From contig WARS01000013.1 in NCBI GenBank assembly GCA_008933995.1, forward strand, positions 18,665,806-18,729,805: DNA of 64,000 bases. Reading direction: 5' to 3'. Source of the DNA: Datnioides undecimradiatus. Lineage: Eukaryota > Chordata > Actinopteri > Lobotiformes > Datnioididae. The translations under genes and the position numbers were made by a program. This document shows, piece by piece, positions 13,190 through 25,652 of this stretch (its first letter is position 1; the number at the start of each line of letters is the position of its first letter). The notes beneath the pieces were generated by a model. That model was not told where the DNA came from. It saw nothing but the letters and a program-made list of their open reading frames with translations, and did no database searches.

Positions 13190-14708
13190 CAGGCAGATAC
13201 AATAACACAATTAAATGTACCTGCTTCCTGATTCTGAGCTCTCCTAGGATTATATTGAGTTTAGTTGTATGGATGTGTTACTGGAGGCAATAAATGTATG
13301 AAATGTGCTATGAGTATCGCAAAAAGTTGACTTAGGGCGTGATATGGATGAAGCTGTGCGTGGCTGAAGTTATTTCATCTTTTCACAAGCTAAAAAAAGT
13401 CCAGCATGTGACTGCCTGAGTCTCTTACTGCACATTTCTCGCCCATGCTGGATGGCAGGTCGGGGCAGCATGATCTATAGCCTCGCTGTCTCGCAGTAAG
13501 CCTTGCTAGGACCACGAGAGTGTTATTCCACAAGAATCCTGTAAAAGAGAAGAGTGAAAAAATATATTTCATTTGGTGTGAATAATGTTCTGCGGACAGG
13601 GTTTGTCACACTTTGCTGGTAATTGTTACTGGTTGAAAATAGATGATGAGACAACTTTTCATTATAATGAGCTAAGTTTTGATAATAGTTTCAATTGTTT
13701 CACATTTTGCAAAATGCATACAGCTTATATTTGCACACAGACATTTTATATTTAATGTTGTTTTAATTGTTTCTTTGGGTTTGCATAAGGTTAAGAAGAC
13801 CAATGTTTTCCTGGGGAGATTATATCTAGTTGAATTCTCCGTTTTCTCAGTATGTACTGCACTTTGAAAGGCAGCTTGCGTTAGAAGTTGAAAGATGGGT
13901 ATGGGGTTTTTTGTTGTTGTTGTTTTCGTTTTGTTTCTTTCTCAAGAGACCAAAATTGAACTAACAGAAGAGTAAATATTAAACCTCATCACATTCATCT
14001 GGTGACCAGAAACAGAACTCCACATAATAACGTTGCTCTTTGTTTTTAATGGATGTGTACATTGCCGTATGATATGAGATGTCAAAAGTTACAAGCTCTT
14101 CGAACCTTTTCAATTCAGCACTGTTTACATCCATATCTACATGCTTGAAATCAACTTCCTCCCTCCTTTCCTGGTGCGTTGCCACCACCTTTACAAGTAC
14201 ATCAGTGGAAAAACCACCATGTGCGAACATGTGTGTGCATGCGCATCCTTGTTCATGCACACGAGACAAACCAAACGCAGACTACTAGAAGTCAAACTCC
14301 AATAGCAACAACAGCATTAGCAATGTCATGCAACGTTTGCCTCAAACAAGACAGCTTTGAAAGTTATGCATATATAAATCTGCCCATGTGTCTTCTCAGA
14401 AATAGTCTCATGGGTACTCAGGATAATGTACATATTCTGGTTTGATCTGCGTGCCAAGGAAATAGTCCCTAAGAAAACTGTTGTCTACAACGTCTGTGTA
14501 TTTATCAAAATTAATAGAAAGAATGTCCTCAAGATATCTTTGTTTTGAATTTCTTATACATATTTCAAATGTATTATCACCATGAACCAGTTCCATTTCA
14601 ACTGCACTTGAATAGAGGGTGAAATCTAAGAGTAGAACATCTAAAAACCTGGGTCCTGTAGGACCTGAGGTAACTAAATGGCAAGATACCCCTAGATGTT
14701 AGTGAAGA

Positions 14709-14711
<3 letters not shown>

Positions 14712-14741
<30 letters not shown>
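14712..14741. repeat. Poly(T) run, 30 nt
   Basis: Thirty consecutive T, the longest homopolymer seen in the window. On the minus strand this is an A30 tract, compatible with a retroposed poly(A) tail, but no recognisable parent sequence lies beside it. Confidence 0.9.
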
Positions 14742-14746
<5 letters not shown>

Positions 14747-17124
14747 CGTTTGGGTGAAGACATTTTAAAGTCGAATGCAGCATTCCTGCCCACATACCAC
14801 AGCAATAAATCACTAATATGACACAGTCAGAGCAGCTGTGAGATCCAGGGTGCAGCCTTGGGATTTGCTGTATGAAGCATGCATTATACGATTTCAAATA
14901 TAATATTTGTTTGCAAGCTAACCAGAGTGTCATTTTCACAGATTTTACACCAAGGTATGATCCTGGGTAATCTAATTCAGTCTGAACAAAAATAGCAAAT
15001 TGACACACTGTGACATTGTCAGCTGTGCCTATTAGCAAGCTCACAATGGTTCATCTAAGTTTCACTTTCGCACTCAGAGTATATGTAAGTTGATGCACTC
15101 TCATTCACACTTGTCTGCTAACTGTTAAAATAAAGCTTCTTAAAGGCGTATCACAGAGTCAACAGCAGCCCTAACTAAGCAAGATGTGTCCGAGTCAGCC
15201 CAGTGTTGTTGAGGGAAACCGCAGCTTTGAAATAGTCACATCAACATTTTTAATATTTGACCTGGCAGAGCTGCAGTGAGGAATTTATGTCACATTTGTA
15301 AAGCCCGATGTTACGTAAAATAAAATAAAATTTAAAAAAATAAATCTATTGAAATGTGCAAGCTTTTTACAGTAGGTGTTTCATTTTAATACATCTTAAT
15401 TTAACAGCAAGCGTTCACAAAGAATTCTAATTGTTTTTTGTTCATTATGTTAAATGAAAAGAAGCGGTGCTGTTACCGTGCTCATGCCATTTGCAAAGTA
15501 GCTCACCGGTTTCATTTCATCTAGTTTGTTTTTCACATCAAATTAGGCTCTTTGTGATAATTAGACTTATGTTATATATCCCCCACGTTAACTGCAATGA
15601 GAAAAGAAAGGTATGCCTCTTGATTGATTGAGACTGAGATTTAAAGCTTTCAGTTTCCTTTTACCGTTCGAGAAATTTAATTAAAGTTGAAAGAGACTTT
15701 GTAAAGTTCACACACACTAAACCCATTTAAGTATTACAAGAAGCATTACCCATTAAGAAAAATCATAACTACTGCATTGCTATAATTATGTTACTGTGAA
15801 GTAATGATTAATTCAAAATTGCATATTATTTTTTAAAATCAATCCAACCAAATATTAATTTGGAATCTGCACGGGTGCGTCAGTATTTACTCGCCAGCCA
15901 TCTTTCTTCCTGCCAACGGTACAAGTTTGTATTGTATAACCTGCACGCTCATGCATACGCTACATCTTCACATCGCTAACGCAAGCATAACGAAAAAAAA
16001 AATGGAGAGCGCTTTGTGAAGTTATTGACCCATAGCACTACAGGTGATCCAAAATTCCACAGACTCACATATTAATCACATAATAACTGCTTCTTGTCGT
16101 GCACTCTATCATTTGTGTTCTCTCTCTGTCTCTCTGTCCTTTACTAAGGATACTAAATGTATCAAATATGTGTGTGTGTATGTGTGAGATAACAATTTAT
16201 AAAAAGTAGCATTAAATAATATTAAATAGTGCACAACTAACGGATGAATTAATTAGGAATTTCTGTTGCTCCCTTTGAAAGACATTATCAAGTCACCTTG
16301 ATATCACGTTGTCAAATAAATATTACGGCTGAAATTCAGCATATCATTAAATTTTATATCGGAGCCCCCTTCGTGTTCAGAATGAACAGAGGGAAAGCTG
16401 TAACTGATGTTTAGCAGTGAGTAAAACAGTCTGGCTTACAAAGAAACAAGTAGCCTACTGCGAAGAAGGTGAACTGGAGCCACTATGGCAAACGCTGCAT
16501 AGGGAATTGTCAATGATGCAGAGCCACTGCTTTCAAGATATGCCATCCCATCGGATCCACCTCACAGACCCTGCTGCTTCCTGTCAACTTATTCAATATA
16601 AGATAAGAGCCTATCTCCACACAGCAGATACACAGGTAATTTAGCCTACAAGGAAGGAAGTAAAAGAGATTTCTTGTCTACTGGATCACTGAAGTAGAAA
16701 AATGTGGATTTGGTGTTTGTTTCTGTAGCGTCGCAGAATTTCAGTGTGGGCATATTGTGCACGTCTTAAAATATCTTTACAGAGTTACATTTAAAGCATC
16801 CATTAGGGGCGTACGCTGTGCCGCCCCAGCGTGACCTTAAGATCTGCATTCACTCAGCGCTGACTCCTTGCTTTTAGCTGCGCAATACTGAGAGAGTAAA
16901 GCGAACAATCAAACCAGTAAGAAAAAAAAAACCGCAGGGTTCAACCTGAGACATTCAAAGCTCTCTGGGTATCACAACACTGTCTCTATGAAGACTGCAA
17001 TCTTTCGATAACGCGTTTTCAACAAGGTGTTGCAGCCTTGTGTCAGTACAAAGGTATGAACTCATTAGTGTAGCTTTTAAGGTTTACCTTTGACTTTCTG
17101 TGTTTGGCATTGACAAAAAGATTT

Positions 17125-17141
17125 AAAAAAAAAAAAAAAAA
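17125..17141. repeat. Poly(A) run, 17 nt
   Basis: Uninterrupted A tract, followed by the near-duplicated text ACAGAGCAATACAGAGAC. Confidence 0.9.
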
Positions 17142-18587
17142 TACAGAGCAATACAGAGACATCAGGGCGAAGAAAGACCATAATGAATTGAACCTTGGCA
17201 AAAAGCGTACACTGACACAAATGAGGCAGCTGTTGGCTTCAAGGAACCAGGAATGGAAAATTACAGTGTTTTACAACCTCTTATATTTGTGCAGTTTGGG
17301 TCATTAGTTCTGTGGTTTATGATGATATTGTACTGATCAAGTAATCATCGATATCAAGGCAACATTGTGGAAATCAGGTCTGATGGAGAAACAATATTGG
17401 TCACATGAACATACAGAGTAAACGGAAGCCAACAGTTTAAACAGATTATCTTAATTATCTTATTTATTTGTGAAACTGAAAGTGGCTATAAAAGACATTA
17501 TACAGACAATTATATTCCCTCTTTACACATGAGAAAACTGTTTATGTATGTTGAAGCAATATTGCAGATGTTCCAGTCCTCAAACACTAATTTGGTCAGT
17601 GCAGTTTTGTTATTTCATATAGCATATTAGCTCATTGTTTTGTTTTCTGATATGCCACTTTGCTCTGTTCAAGCTATTTACAGTGAAACGGTTTTTCATA
17701 AACCCGTCAGTGGCGGCATGCTTTTCGAATAGTGGCTCTAAAAGCACTGTGAAAAATATTGTACCACAGGCGACTGTAAGTTGAGCTGAGTTGCGCTGAC
17801 TTGAGCGTATTAAGACACTCTTGTCTTCAGACAATCAGTCAATGCTAAATTGCTGCCACCTGTGGTATGTGCTTAGGTAGACCTGTATAGTCTTAATGCT
17901 GCTTGGCTCTTATGCAGTATGGATTTTTCTCTACAGAAGTTCAAGGTGTTTTACTTCTTCTTCTTGTCTTTCTTCCTTTAACCATCATGTTCTAGTAGAC
18001 TCTTTAACAAAGAGCCTCCAGGGCTATAGTAATTTCCGGCTACTATTCCCACAGCGCCCTTGGTGAATCTTGCCATAACATTCACGTTAAGCTATGAGAG
18101 TAAATGACTAATTGGGCGATCGTGGGGCTGCTTGTGCTTGTGTTTTGAAGCAACCATCTAACTTTCACATTCTAACTCATTCTTCATCATACAAATGAAG
18201 AGCTAAATATACAGGATAAGGAATGCACACTTTATCAGATCAATATACTTTGGGCTTACTGCTACAGCTTTACTTTGGGGTTACCAGTGGCAGTTAGCGT
18301 GTTGGTAATGTGAGCTATACTTTATCTGACATTAGGTAGATATAGCTGTGACATAACTGAAAGTTCAGAGACCTATTTCTTCTTGTCTAACAGTGCCACT
18401 GATGCATTATGATATACCATTCATGTCACCCAGTAATCATCAATTTTGGACACCCCTGCAGTTCAGTTAACCAAAAGTTGGAGAGTTTAACTTTAAATCA
18501 GCCTGCCAATTTCAATTGACTTCATTTCTCAAAGGCAGTCCACTTCCATCAATACTTTCCAGGGAGTCTTGGGCATATATTAAAAAA

Positions 18588-18614
18588 GCAAAACAAAACA
18601 AAACAAACAAACAG
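18588..18614. repeat. (CAAAA)n/(CAAA)n microsatellite
   Basis: Units shift from AAAAC to AAAC across the tract. A complementary TTTTG tract occurs at 20584-20613. Confidence 0.9.
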
Positions 18615-20389
18615 GATATGTGAGAGTGCATCAGTTTGGCAGGGTGTTACTTATCCAATTAGGGTGTTATTATTATTTATTTCATTTAAAATGTTCCTTC
18701 TTATTAACTATTTGTGTTCTTTTCCTCTGATTTTTTGTGTAAGGTATCACATTAAATATGGAAGAAGGCTGACATTTACATTGTTGTTATTGCTGCATTT
18801 ATATTTCACAACCTGCAAAGTCATAAGAGTGCACAACTAAAAGGGGCTATCTATTGTGTTAGACATAATACTACAATACACTACTATGAGTATACTCACA
18901 CTATTATTTCATGCATTCATTTATTCAGAGTGTACCTTATATTATTATGGTTTTTTTTAAAGACTGCTGGTATAAGTAGCTGAAAAAGGCAATCTCCAAA
19001 TGGACCCCATAGAGCTGCAGATAGCAAGGACTTAGCTGTAAATACGACTGCTGCAGGTAGAGTTGAGTAGCTGCCTGAAGGTGGGTGACCATTGTTGATA
19101 ACAAAATAAAATAATAATTATTGCGCTTTTATTTCCAGGAAAGGGGGAACACTTTATAAAACTAAAGGTCTGCATTTGTTGACTGCTGGGATGAAGTGCT
19201 TTTTTTATTGGGAAAGTGGTTGAAGAAGATTGTCATCATCTTGGAGATCAGCAGGGTGGAGAGGCTGGTTACCCTTAGGGTTGGTAATTTGTTTCGCAAG
19301 ATGTCACTTCTATAAGTGTCGCAATATGTGAAGGGCATGTCCCATGATGTCTCATGACTTCTGTGTGGGTGACCAGCCTTCGCAGGTTCGGTATGAGCCA
19401 GTATCAACGCTAGCAGAGTCTATATAATGATGTATCAGGGTTTTCAGACGGTAGAGCAGGAGTAGCATTAAACCAACTGCAAATCTATTCTTCAGTATAG
19501 ACTCAGAGTAGATGCATGTTTCATTGAGTTCACCCCTGGATCAATTACTAATCCAGGGTCTGCTGGTCTGTGTAAAAAGGCAAACTCTAGTCTTTTATAT
19601 TAAAAGAGTCAGATTTGATACACACCCATTCAACACCTGGATTACCTCCTGAACTGACACTAAAGAACTAGTAAATCGTGATGTGCACAGTTGCCCAATA
19701 TGGACATGAAGACACTGAGCTGGTATGTTGAAGATATTTACATATTTTCTTGAAAGCCTCCTCTCCATCGGTTGTGGCATTGCCACCAGACAGTACATAT
19801 CAACCAGGCATCGGAGCTCTATTTGTAAGAGTCTTGACATGTTTGGACAGAGCCATTACTGGCCATTTACATAATAGAGAGTGTGCCTGGAAGCCCAGAA
19901 GCCATTACTTTCACACATGGGATCTGGAACATGTCTGACTTTGTGCATTTGTTAATAAGGTTTACATGTCAAATTCCACTGATGGCATATTCAGTGATCT
20001 GCTGCTCGTTCAGTTGTCAATAGCCAATAATGAACCCCGTGTCTATTAAAAGCCACTGGATGGTGTTGTTTCTAGACATCAAATGGGTTGATGCATCATC
20101 AGTGCTTTCCTGGCGCTTGAACATGTTGTTTTGTGCAAATGTGGAGATCAGTCATCTTTTTGGCAGATTTGTATTTCTTTTTAGTTACTGTGATCGCGCT
20201 TTTACTTAAAATTGTTAATCCTGCAATTAACTCTGAATTGTAGCCCCTTGCCTTTGTCATATTACTTTATTAGTATTTCTGTCTTGGTATCATTGATTTT
20301 ACAATTTCCATTGTCAACGTGATTGCTCCGTCTTTTATAAATTCCAGGAAAATTACTACTTTTTAATTTTTGCAGAATGATTGTAGGCT

Positions 20390-20500
20390 ATTGTACCTGT
20401 CCAGGGTGTATCTCACCTCTTATCCTGTGTTAGCTGGGATTGGCTGTAGCCCCCTGCCGCTCAATAAAAGGATAAGCGGATACCCCATAGCTGATAGATT
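20390..20500 (+). mobile_element. Dispersed teleost repeat tail
   Basis: The text CCAGGGTGTATCTCACC, then TTAGCTGGGATTGGCTGTAG, CCCCCTGCCGC and GGATAAGCGGAT, matches a repeat family very common in fish genomes. Its usual consensus reads like GGGTGTA..CTC..AGCTGGGATAGGCT..AGCC..GGATAAGCGG and is often followed by a GGAT-type tail. Only the end of the element is seen and the element class was not assigned. Confidence 0.6.
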
Positions 20501-20583
20501 GGTGGATTTTATTGCAAACAACTCCCTGAACCTCTCTTGAGAGATTTTTTCATGCTGTATGCCAAAACATTTTGTGTTAAGAC

Positions 20584-20613
20584 TTTTTTTGTTTTGTTTT
20601 GTTTTTATTTTTT
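20584..20613. repeat. (TTTTG)n microsatellite
   Basis: T-rich tract with TTTTG units. It sits inside a 150-codon minus-strand ORF that also overlaps the repeat tail to its left, so that ORF is not a gene. Confidence 0.9.
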
Positions 20614-21682
20614 GGCCCAGTGAGTGTTCTTTGTTAAATGCTTTAGTTGCCACATTATGATTTGCAATCCTTTCATTCACGTACAATGCAGGTTTAGTGG
20701 CATCAATGTTTATTGTCATCATTGCGCGTTTACTGATTGTCTTGTACAAAACAAAGCAATTAGAAAACCCGTAGGCGCCACAGAAGACGTATGATCCGAC
20801 TGCAACGCTTAGGAGTGGTCTGTAACCTTCGTTTCTCGTCCAACCCACCCCCTCCCCCCACCATGCTGTCACTTGTCAGCGCAAATTGTCAAATAAAGCA
20901 GAATCTCTCTAAAAATAACCTTTCAGAAGGCTCGTTTCCCTGAATGCTAGGGGCGTTCCTGGGGCACGAAGCTCCTCTGGGAGGACGTTTTTGAAAATCT
21001 GCTTTGCTTTTCTTGTGAGTTTTGAACGATGACATGTAGACGCTCTTACAGGACATAAAAATAACGACTTTTTAACCTGAAAAGGAACTCTTTGTACCAA
21101 TAAAATACTAAATAAATAAAATAATTCTATATGAGTTGTTTAAACAACAGCATTGATATACTGTTATTGTTATTTGGTAAGTTGTACACGTCTAAAAGTT
21201 CTAAAATTGTTTAAGGGCTGAAAGCTGTTATGTTTTCATCCTCAGGTTTGGAAAACTAGAACAAATTGTCCACGCATATTGTTTGACAACAGCAGAGCAA
21301 ATGGATCCTTTGCAAACCCAGCTGGGAGTCTCTTGAAAACTGCCCTCACTACAAATGCACCAAATTTAATACTTCCCGGGGGACACCTGACGTCCCTGGT
21401 GTTGTAATTATTACTGTGACAAAGTTCCTGTTTAATGACGTTACTGCATTCAAATGTCTGATGTTTATTTCTTTCATTGTTTGAGTTGCAACTTTGGCCC
21501 TATACGTTCTTCATTTCAAGCGCTTCACATCCGATTAAAATCGAGAAGAGATCTAATATACTTTGTTTACGTCCAAGCAGATATGTGCGTCTCCACTGGT
21601 CAGATCACAAGTCTGATTGCAGCCCCTCTTGGTTTTCCAGTCCGGCATGGAAATCGGGGATAGTCAAGCTGTTCTGACAAAG

Positions 21683-21700
21683 AGAAGAAGAAGAAGAAGA
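21683..21700. repeat. (GAA)n microsatellite
   Basis: About six AGA/GAA units. Confidence 0.9.
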
Positions 21701-24023
21701 TACAAATATTAAGAAAACCTGATCCTGTAGAGACCCAGAGGAAACTACTGACAAAACATAAATGAGGTTTTTATCTCAGCGTGTGAAAGAACACATTGTA
21801 AATTAGTCTATATCATTATCCAGCGGTTGTTTCCATGTTTGCCTGGAACTAAACGTGATTCTTTTAGTTTTAATTGCTTCCCATTAATCTGTTCCTGTAA
21901 TGGGCATAGATGGTACATACCTATATTTTGGTCAAAGTGTCGTTAAGTGCATTTAGGGGCATGTGTGTGTGTGACACATCTGGGCTGGAGACAATAGCGC
22001 TGGGAGTGAGGGAGTGTGTGAGGTGGTGCCCTTTCTCTGAACTGAGCCATCAAAATGTGTACACATATATCTGACACAACACATTTTGCTTTTCACATAA
22101 CTAATAGTTTGACCTCAAATATGCAGAATTGTCTTTCCCAGCAAGTCCAAATTGTTTCTTGTCAATGCAATCCAGTGTCTCTCGTAATTGTATATATGTG
22201 GTCATAAAACCTCGCTCCTGTAGAAAGCTAAAATCTCTGCTGGGACTTAATAGTCTACATATATAGGGAATAGGGAGCTATAAATGCCTGTCAGGATGTT
22301 TATAAACCCCTCGTGTCCGCTAAGATCATCACTGTTAACATTAAAATCCACAATTTGACCACGTAAAGTTTAACCGGCAGAAAAAGGGCAAAGGTACGTA
22401 TGTGCAAAATCGTTATACCAAAGTATGAGTTTCAGTTTGTGTTAGACTTTTCGTTCTCTTCAAGACAAAGACAGCCTCAGTTAGAGAGCAATATCCTGAG
22501 GTATAGCTCTTGGTCAGAAAGGCATAAATCTTTGATTTGGACGTTATTAAGCTGGGTTTTTTATATTACTGAGTTGTTTTGGGGCAGTGTAACACTTTTT
22601 TCTTTGCGTTTGAGAAAGATTTTTTTTTGTTCTCCTATTTTTCCAGATGCGGGGTCTTGAATCATTGAATCATCGCGGATGTTTTTTGAGCTGCCCCTTT
22701 CGTCCGGTGATGATGATCAGCAATATCGCCTTCAACATTCATTGTTAAACCAGACTGTGTCAACAAATTAACACTGTGATCAAGGCTTAATGGAGCATCA
22801 GTGAGTACTTATTCCTTAGCTGCCTTGAAGTCTAGCTCCTCCTCTGTGTATATTCTTGTTGTAGACATCTTTCAGTAAATCAGAACTGACTTTTCCAGGG
22901 CCTCTGTTTCACTGCAGTTAATGAAACTCTACAGTCAGAGAAAATTATATGATATGGAGATATTGTTGTTGTTGGTAGCAGTACACCTTTTTAAATAGAG
23001 TAGCTTCATGTTGGTTTAGCAAACAAAGATCTCTTCAAACAATGCCTAATGAGGCAGCACTGGCCTTTCCAATACAGGCATCCACGTGTCTTTTTTATTG
23101 TCTCCTCTTCCTCCTTCCTCTTGCTGTACGTGCATTTCCATATTATGCACTTCAATAGGAAAAAGATTGATTAGGATGTGGCCAGGGCACAAGTCAATTC
23201 CATTTGCTCTTCAGCAACAGTAATGCCTACAATAGTCTACGGTTGACTGTGGGTCTTTGTGTATGGACGATTTGTACTCTAAATTGTCTCTGTGGAACAT
23301 TCACCGGCGTGTGCTTAATGGACCGTGATGATAGTCACTTATCATCCTCAGCAGACACTTGTGATATGTTTAAAATAGGAATCCAGTGATCGAGAGAGTT
23401 TGTGTCTCCTCTGAGTCGGCATTTTGAAGAGATAACAAAACACCACGGCTTTACGCTGTGCACTTATGCCACGTCCAAGTTATAGCGCTGTCATAGATGG
23501 TAACAAATAGTGGTCACGTTCAAGGTTGAGGTGGTAAGAAGAAGGCAGCGAGTGGCAAAGGACAGAGGACAGGTAGAGAAAAACTTTACAGTTTTGTAAA
23601 AAGCAGTTTGCAAATACAAGGAGATGAAAGTGTTAATAAAATGCTATAAAAATATACAACTGATAAAATTACATTTTTAAAGTCAGTGTACATATTTTTG
23701 TGCACATTACTGTAATATTTGTCCCAAAAATGATTTTAACCAATACTGCATATTCTAAATTGGATAGTTATAGCTGTAATAGCATTTAATACACAGTAAT
23801 TTACTAGAGTTAAATATGCTATAATGAAAAAGTAATAAATAAATGAAATATATAGAAATATGATCAGTATTTGTAGTATACCTGTGCCAGACCCTCATAT
23901 ATCAATGAAATACGTACAAGTACAAGTATTTGTGTCTCCACATCCATCTGTGGGTTACATAAACATATATCAAAGAGTGCATGCATTTCAACCATTGTTA
24001 GACTCACGATGGACACAATATGT

Positions 24024-24045
24024 GCTAAACCAGAGCTAAACCAGA
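24024..24045. repeat. 11-bp tandem duplication
   Basis: GCTAAACCAGA occurs twice with no spacer (24024-24034 and 24035-24045). A similar AACCAAACCAGAACC motif occurs near 27621. Confidence 0.9.
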
Positions 24046-25384
24046 GATATCCTTGTGTTCATTGTACACAGTATTTTCATTATCACCTGGTGCCTACATT
24101 TCCCACAATGCAACCTCAATAAGCAACACCATTCACACGTTTTCTTGTACTCTTTGGTTCAGTCGAGGATTTGAGGGTGTCACACTTGTTTTGGCTCATG
24201 TAACCCCAAGCTGAATCCACACACCCGGGCGTTTTTTTTTTTCAAACTTGTAGACTCAAATGACATCACTTGAGGACGTTATTTAGACTTCGGACACAGC
24301 TCCCTCTAGAACAGTAAACAGACTTTAAAGCGTAAAAGAAAGTTGAGTTTCGCTTTAAAATCATATTGCTTTTTCTTATGTGACAGTAGCTTAGAAATTG
24401 TTTGGATGCTGAAGCTCCAGTCACATTGTTGATTAGAACATAACAGATCCAAAGGTGCTTTGATGAATTATGCTGGAAGTCTGGAGGAAAAGGAAAATAC
24501 TATAAAAGATGAAAATACTATACTGCAAAATGCCTGCGTTATTTCAGACAAGATATATGGGATGTGATGTATTATGTTGTATGAATTAGCAAAGCTTTGA
24601 CATTAAAAATTGCTTAAAGTCTGTATTCCAAATGTCTGCCAAAGGTCTCCTCTATATTTGTGAGCACATAAATCTATTCAGTGTCAATGATAAATTCCAT
24701 CTCTCTCAACAAAGCCAGCAAAGGATTCCTGCCTTCCCCTTAATGTATCGCTGCATCACTTATCTTTGCTCTTTACAGACTTGTGCAAACTCTTCACGAA
24801 GTTGAAAAGATGAAGTTATTAATGTAAAACTTTTCCCTTCCAGCTCAGTTCCCATTAGACCCAGAGACACATGGTATGAAATTCCTCATTAACACTTTTC
24901 TTCCTGAAGGAGTTTCTATAACCCAGGCCTGCAGGGGTGTGTCTACAACAGCTTGAGTGTAGGTGCAGGAAAAGCCAGTGATCGCATAAGCAATGTATTT
25001 ATTGATACTAAAAGAACCAAATGGCAGAGCAGATTTACTGGAAGAGGAGCCATCTATTCAATCCATGTTTCATCAAGCTGGCTATTAGCCTTGGAGCCAG
25101 AGCTTACAGGATCAGATTATAATTGTCTTTTAAAAAGAGGAGCCACAGCAGAAATGTCTTGTCTCTCTTTGCACTTATGTGTATTAGATTTGAATGTATT
25201 GATATTTTGCAGTTGCTGGTGACAGACAATCTCACACAGAGCTACCTCAGATATTAAAGTAAAGAACCTTATCTTAAATCTTAAGAAACCTTTAGAAAGT
25301 TGTTTTCCCCTCTTTGTGTGTAACTAATCCAACTAAGGAGCAGGAAATCTTTCCTGCCAACTGCCATTAATAATAATTAAAGGT

Positions 25385-25652
25385 TGCACATTGCACTTTA
25401 TAAGCTCCACATTGCACAATATTCACTGATCTTGCACTGATTGTTTGTAAATATGTTACATTTTTTTTATTTATTTATATATTTCTTTTTTTCCTTTGCC
25501 GTTAAAAAAAAAGACCTTGTACAGATTCAGTTACCATTTTTCTATTTATACTTCCTTAAGCCTAAATTATCTTTTGCACTGTGTTATTCATGGCTGCTGT
25601 AACACCAGAATTTCCTGCAAAGGATTAATAAAGTACTATTCTATTGTATTCT
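25385..25652 (+). mobile_element. L2-type LINE 3' end, 5'-truncated
   Basis: The sequence has the usual fish LINE 3' UTR style: repeated TTGCAC (TGCACATTGCACTTTAT, CTTGCACTGATTG), a T/A-rich stretch (TTATTTATTTATAT), then TTTTGCACTGTG. The terminal GCTGTAACACCAGAATTTCC, AATAAAGTAC and TATTCTATTGTATTC follow. The AATTTCC...AATAAAGTA(TCT)n end is the hallmark of teleost L2/CR1-like copies. No ORF2 sequence precedes it, so this is a typical 5'-truncated insertion. Family recognition is from memory. Confidence 0.65.

Larger units (their letters stand above)
10684..20389. other. Gene-poor stretch, no gene recognised
   Basis: No recognisable coding exon on either strand. It contains homopolymer and simple-repeat runs (listed separately) and a 9-bp inverted repeat at 14233-14262. 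A composition-balanced block at about 12895-13125 reads like a candidate conserved non-coding element. ORFs such as the one at 14598-15044 on the minus strand are artefacts, here of a T30 run translated as polylysine. Confidence 0.6.
20614..25384. other. Gene-poor stretch, no gene recognised
   Basis: No supported coding exon. Contents noted are a (GAA)n run at 21683-21700, a GT run at 21963-21973, AT-rich sequence around 23600-23900 and an 11-bp tandem duplication at 24024-24045. Confidence 0.6.

Noticed and set aside
13174-13200. Acceptor-like T16-CAG
   Set aside because: No open reading frame, donor or transcript support follows; poly(T)CAG arises easily by chance in AT-rich DNA.
14598-15044. 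148-codon minus-strand ORF
   Set aside because: Held open partly by a T30 tract read as polylysine; no recognisable domain.
20420-20872. 150-codon minus-strand ORF
   Set aside because: It spans a dispersed repeat tail and a (TTTTG)n run, matches no protein I recognise and has no exon signals.
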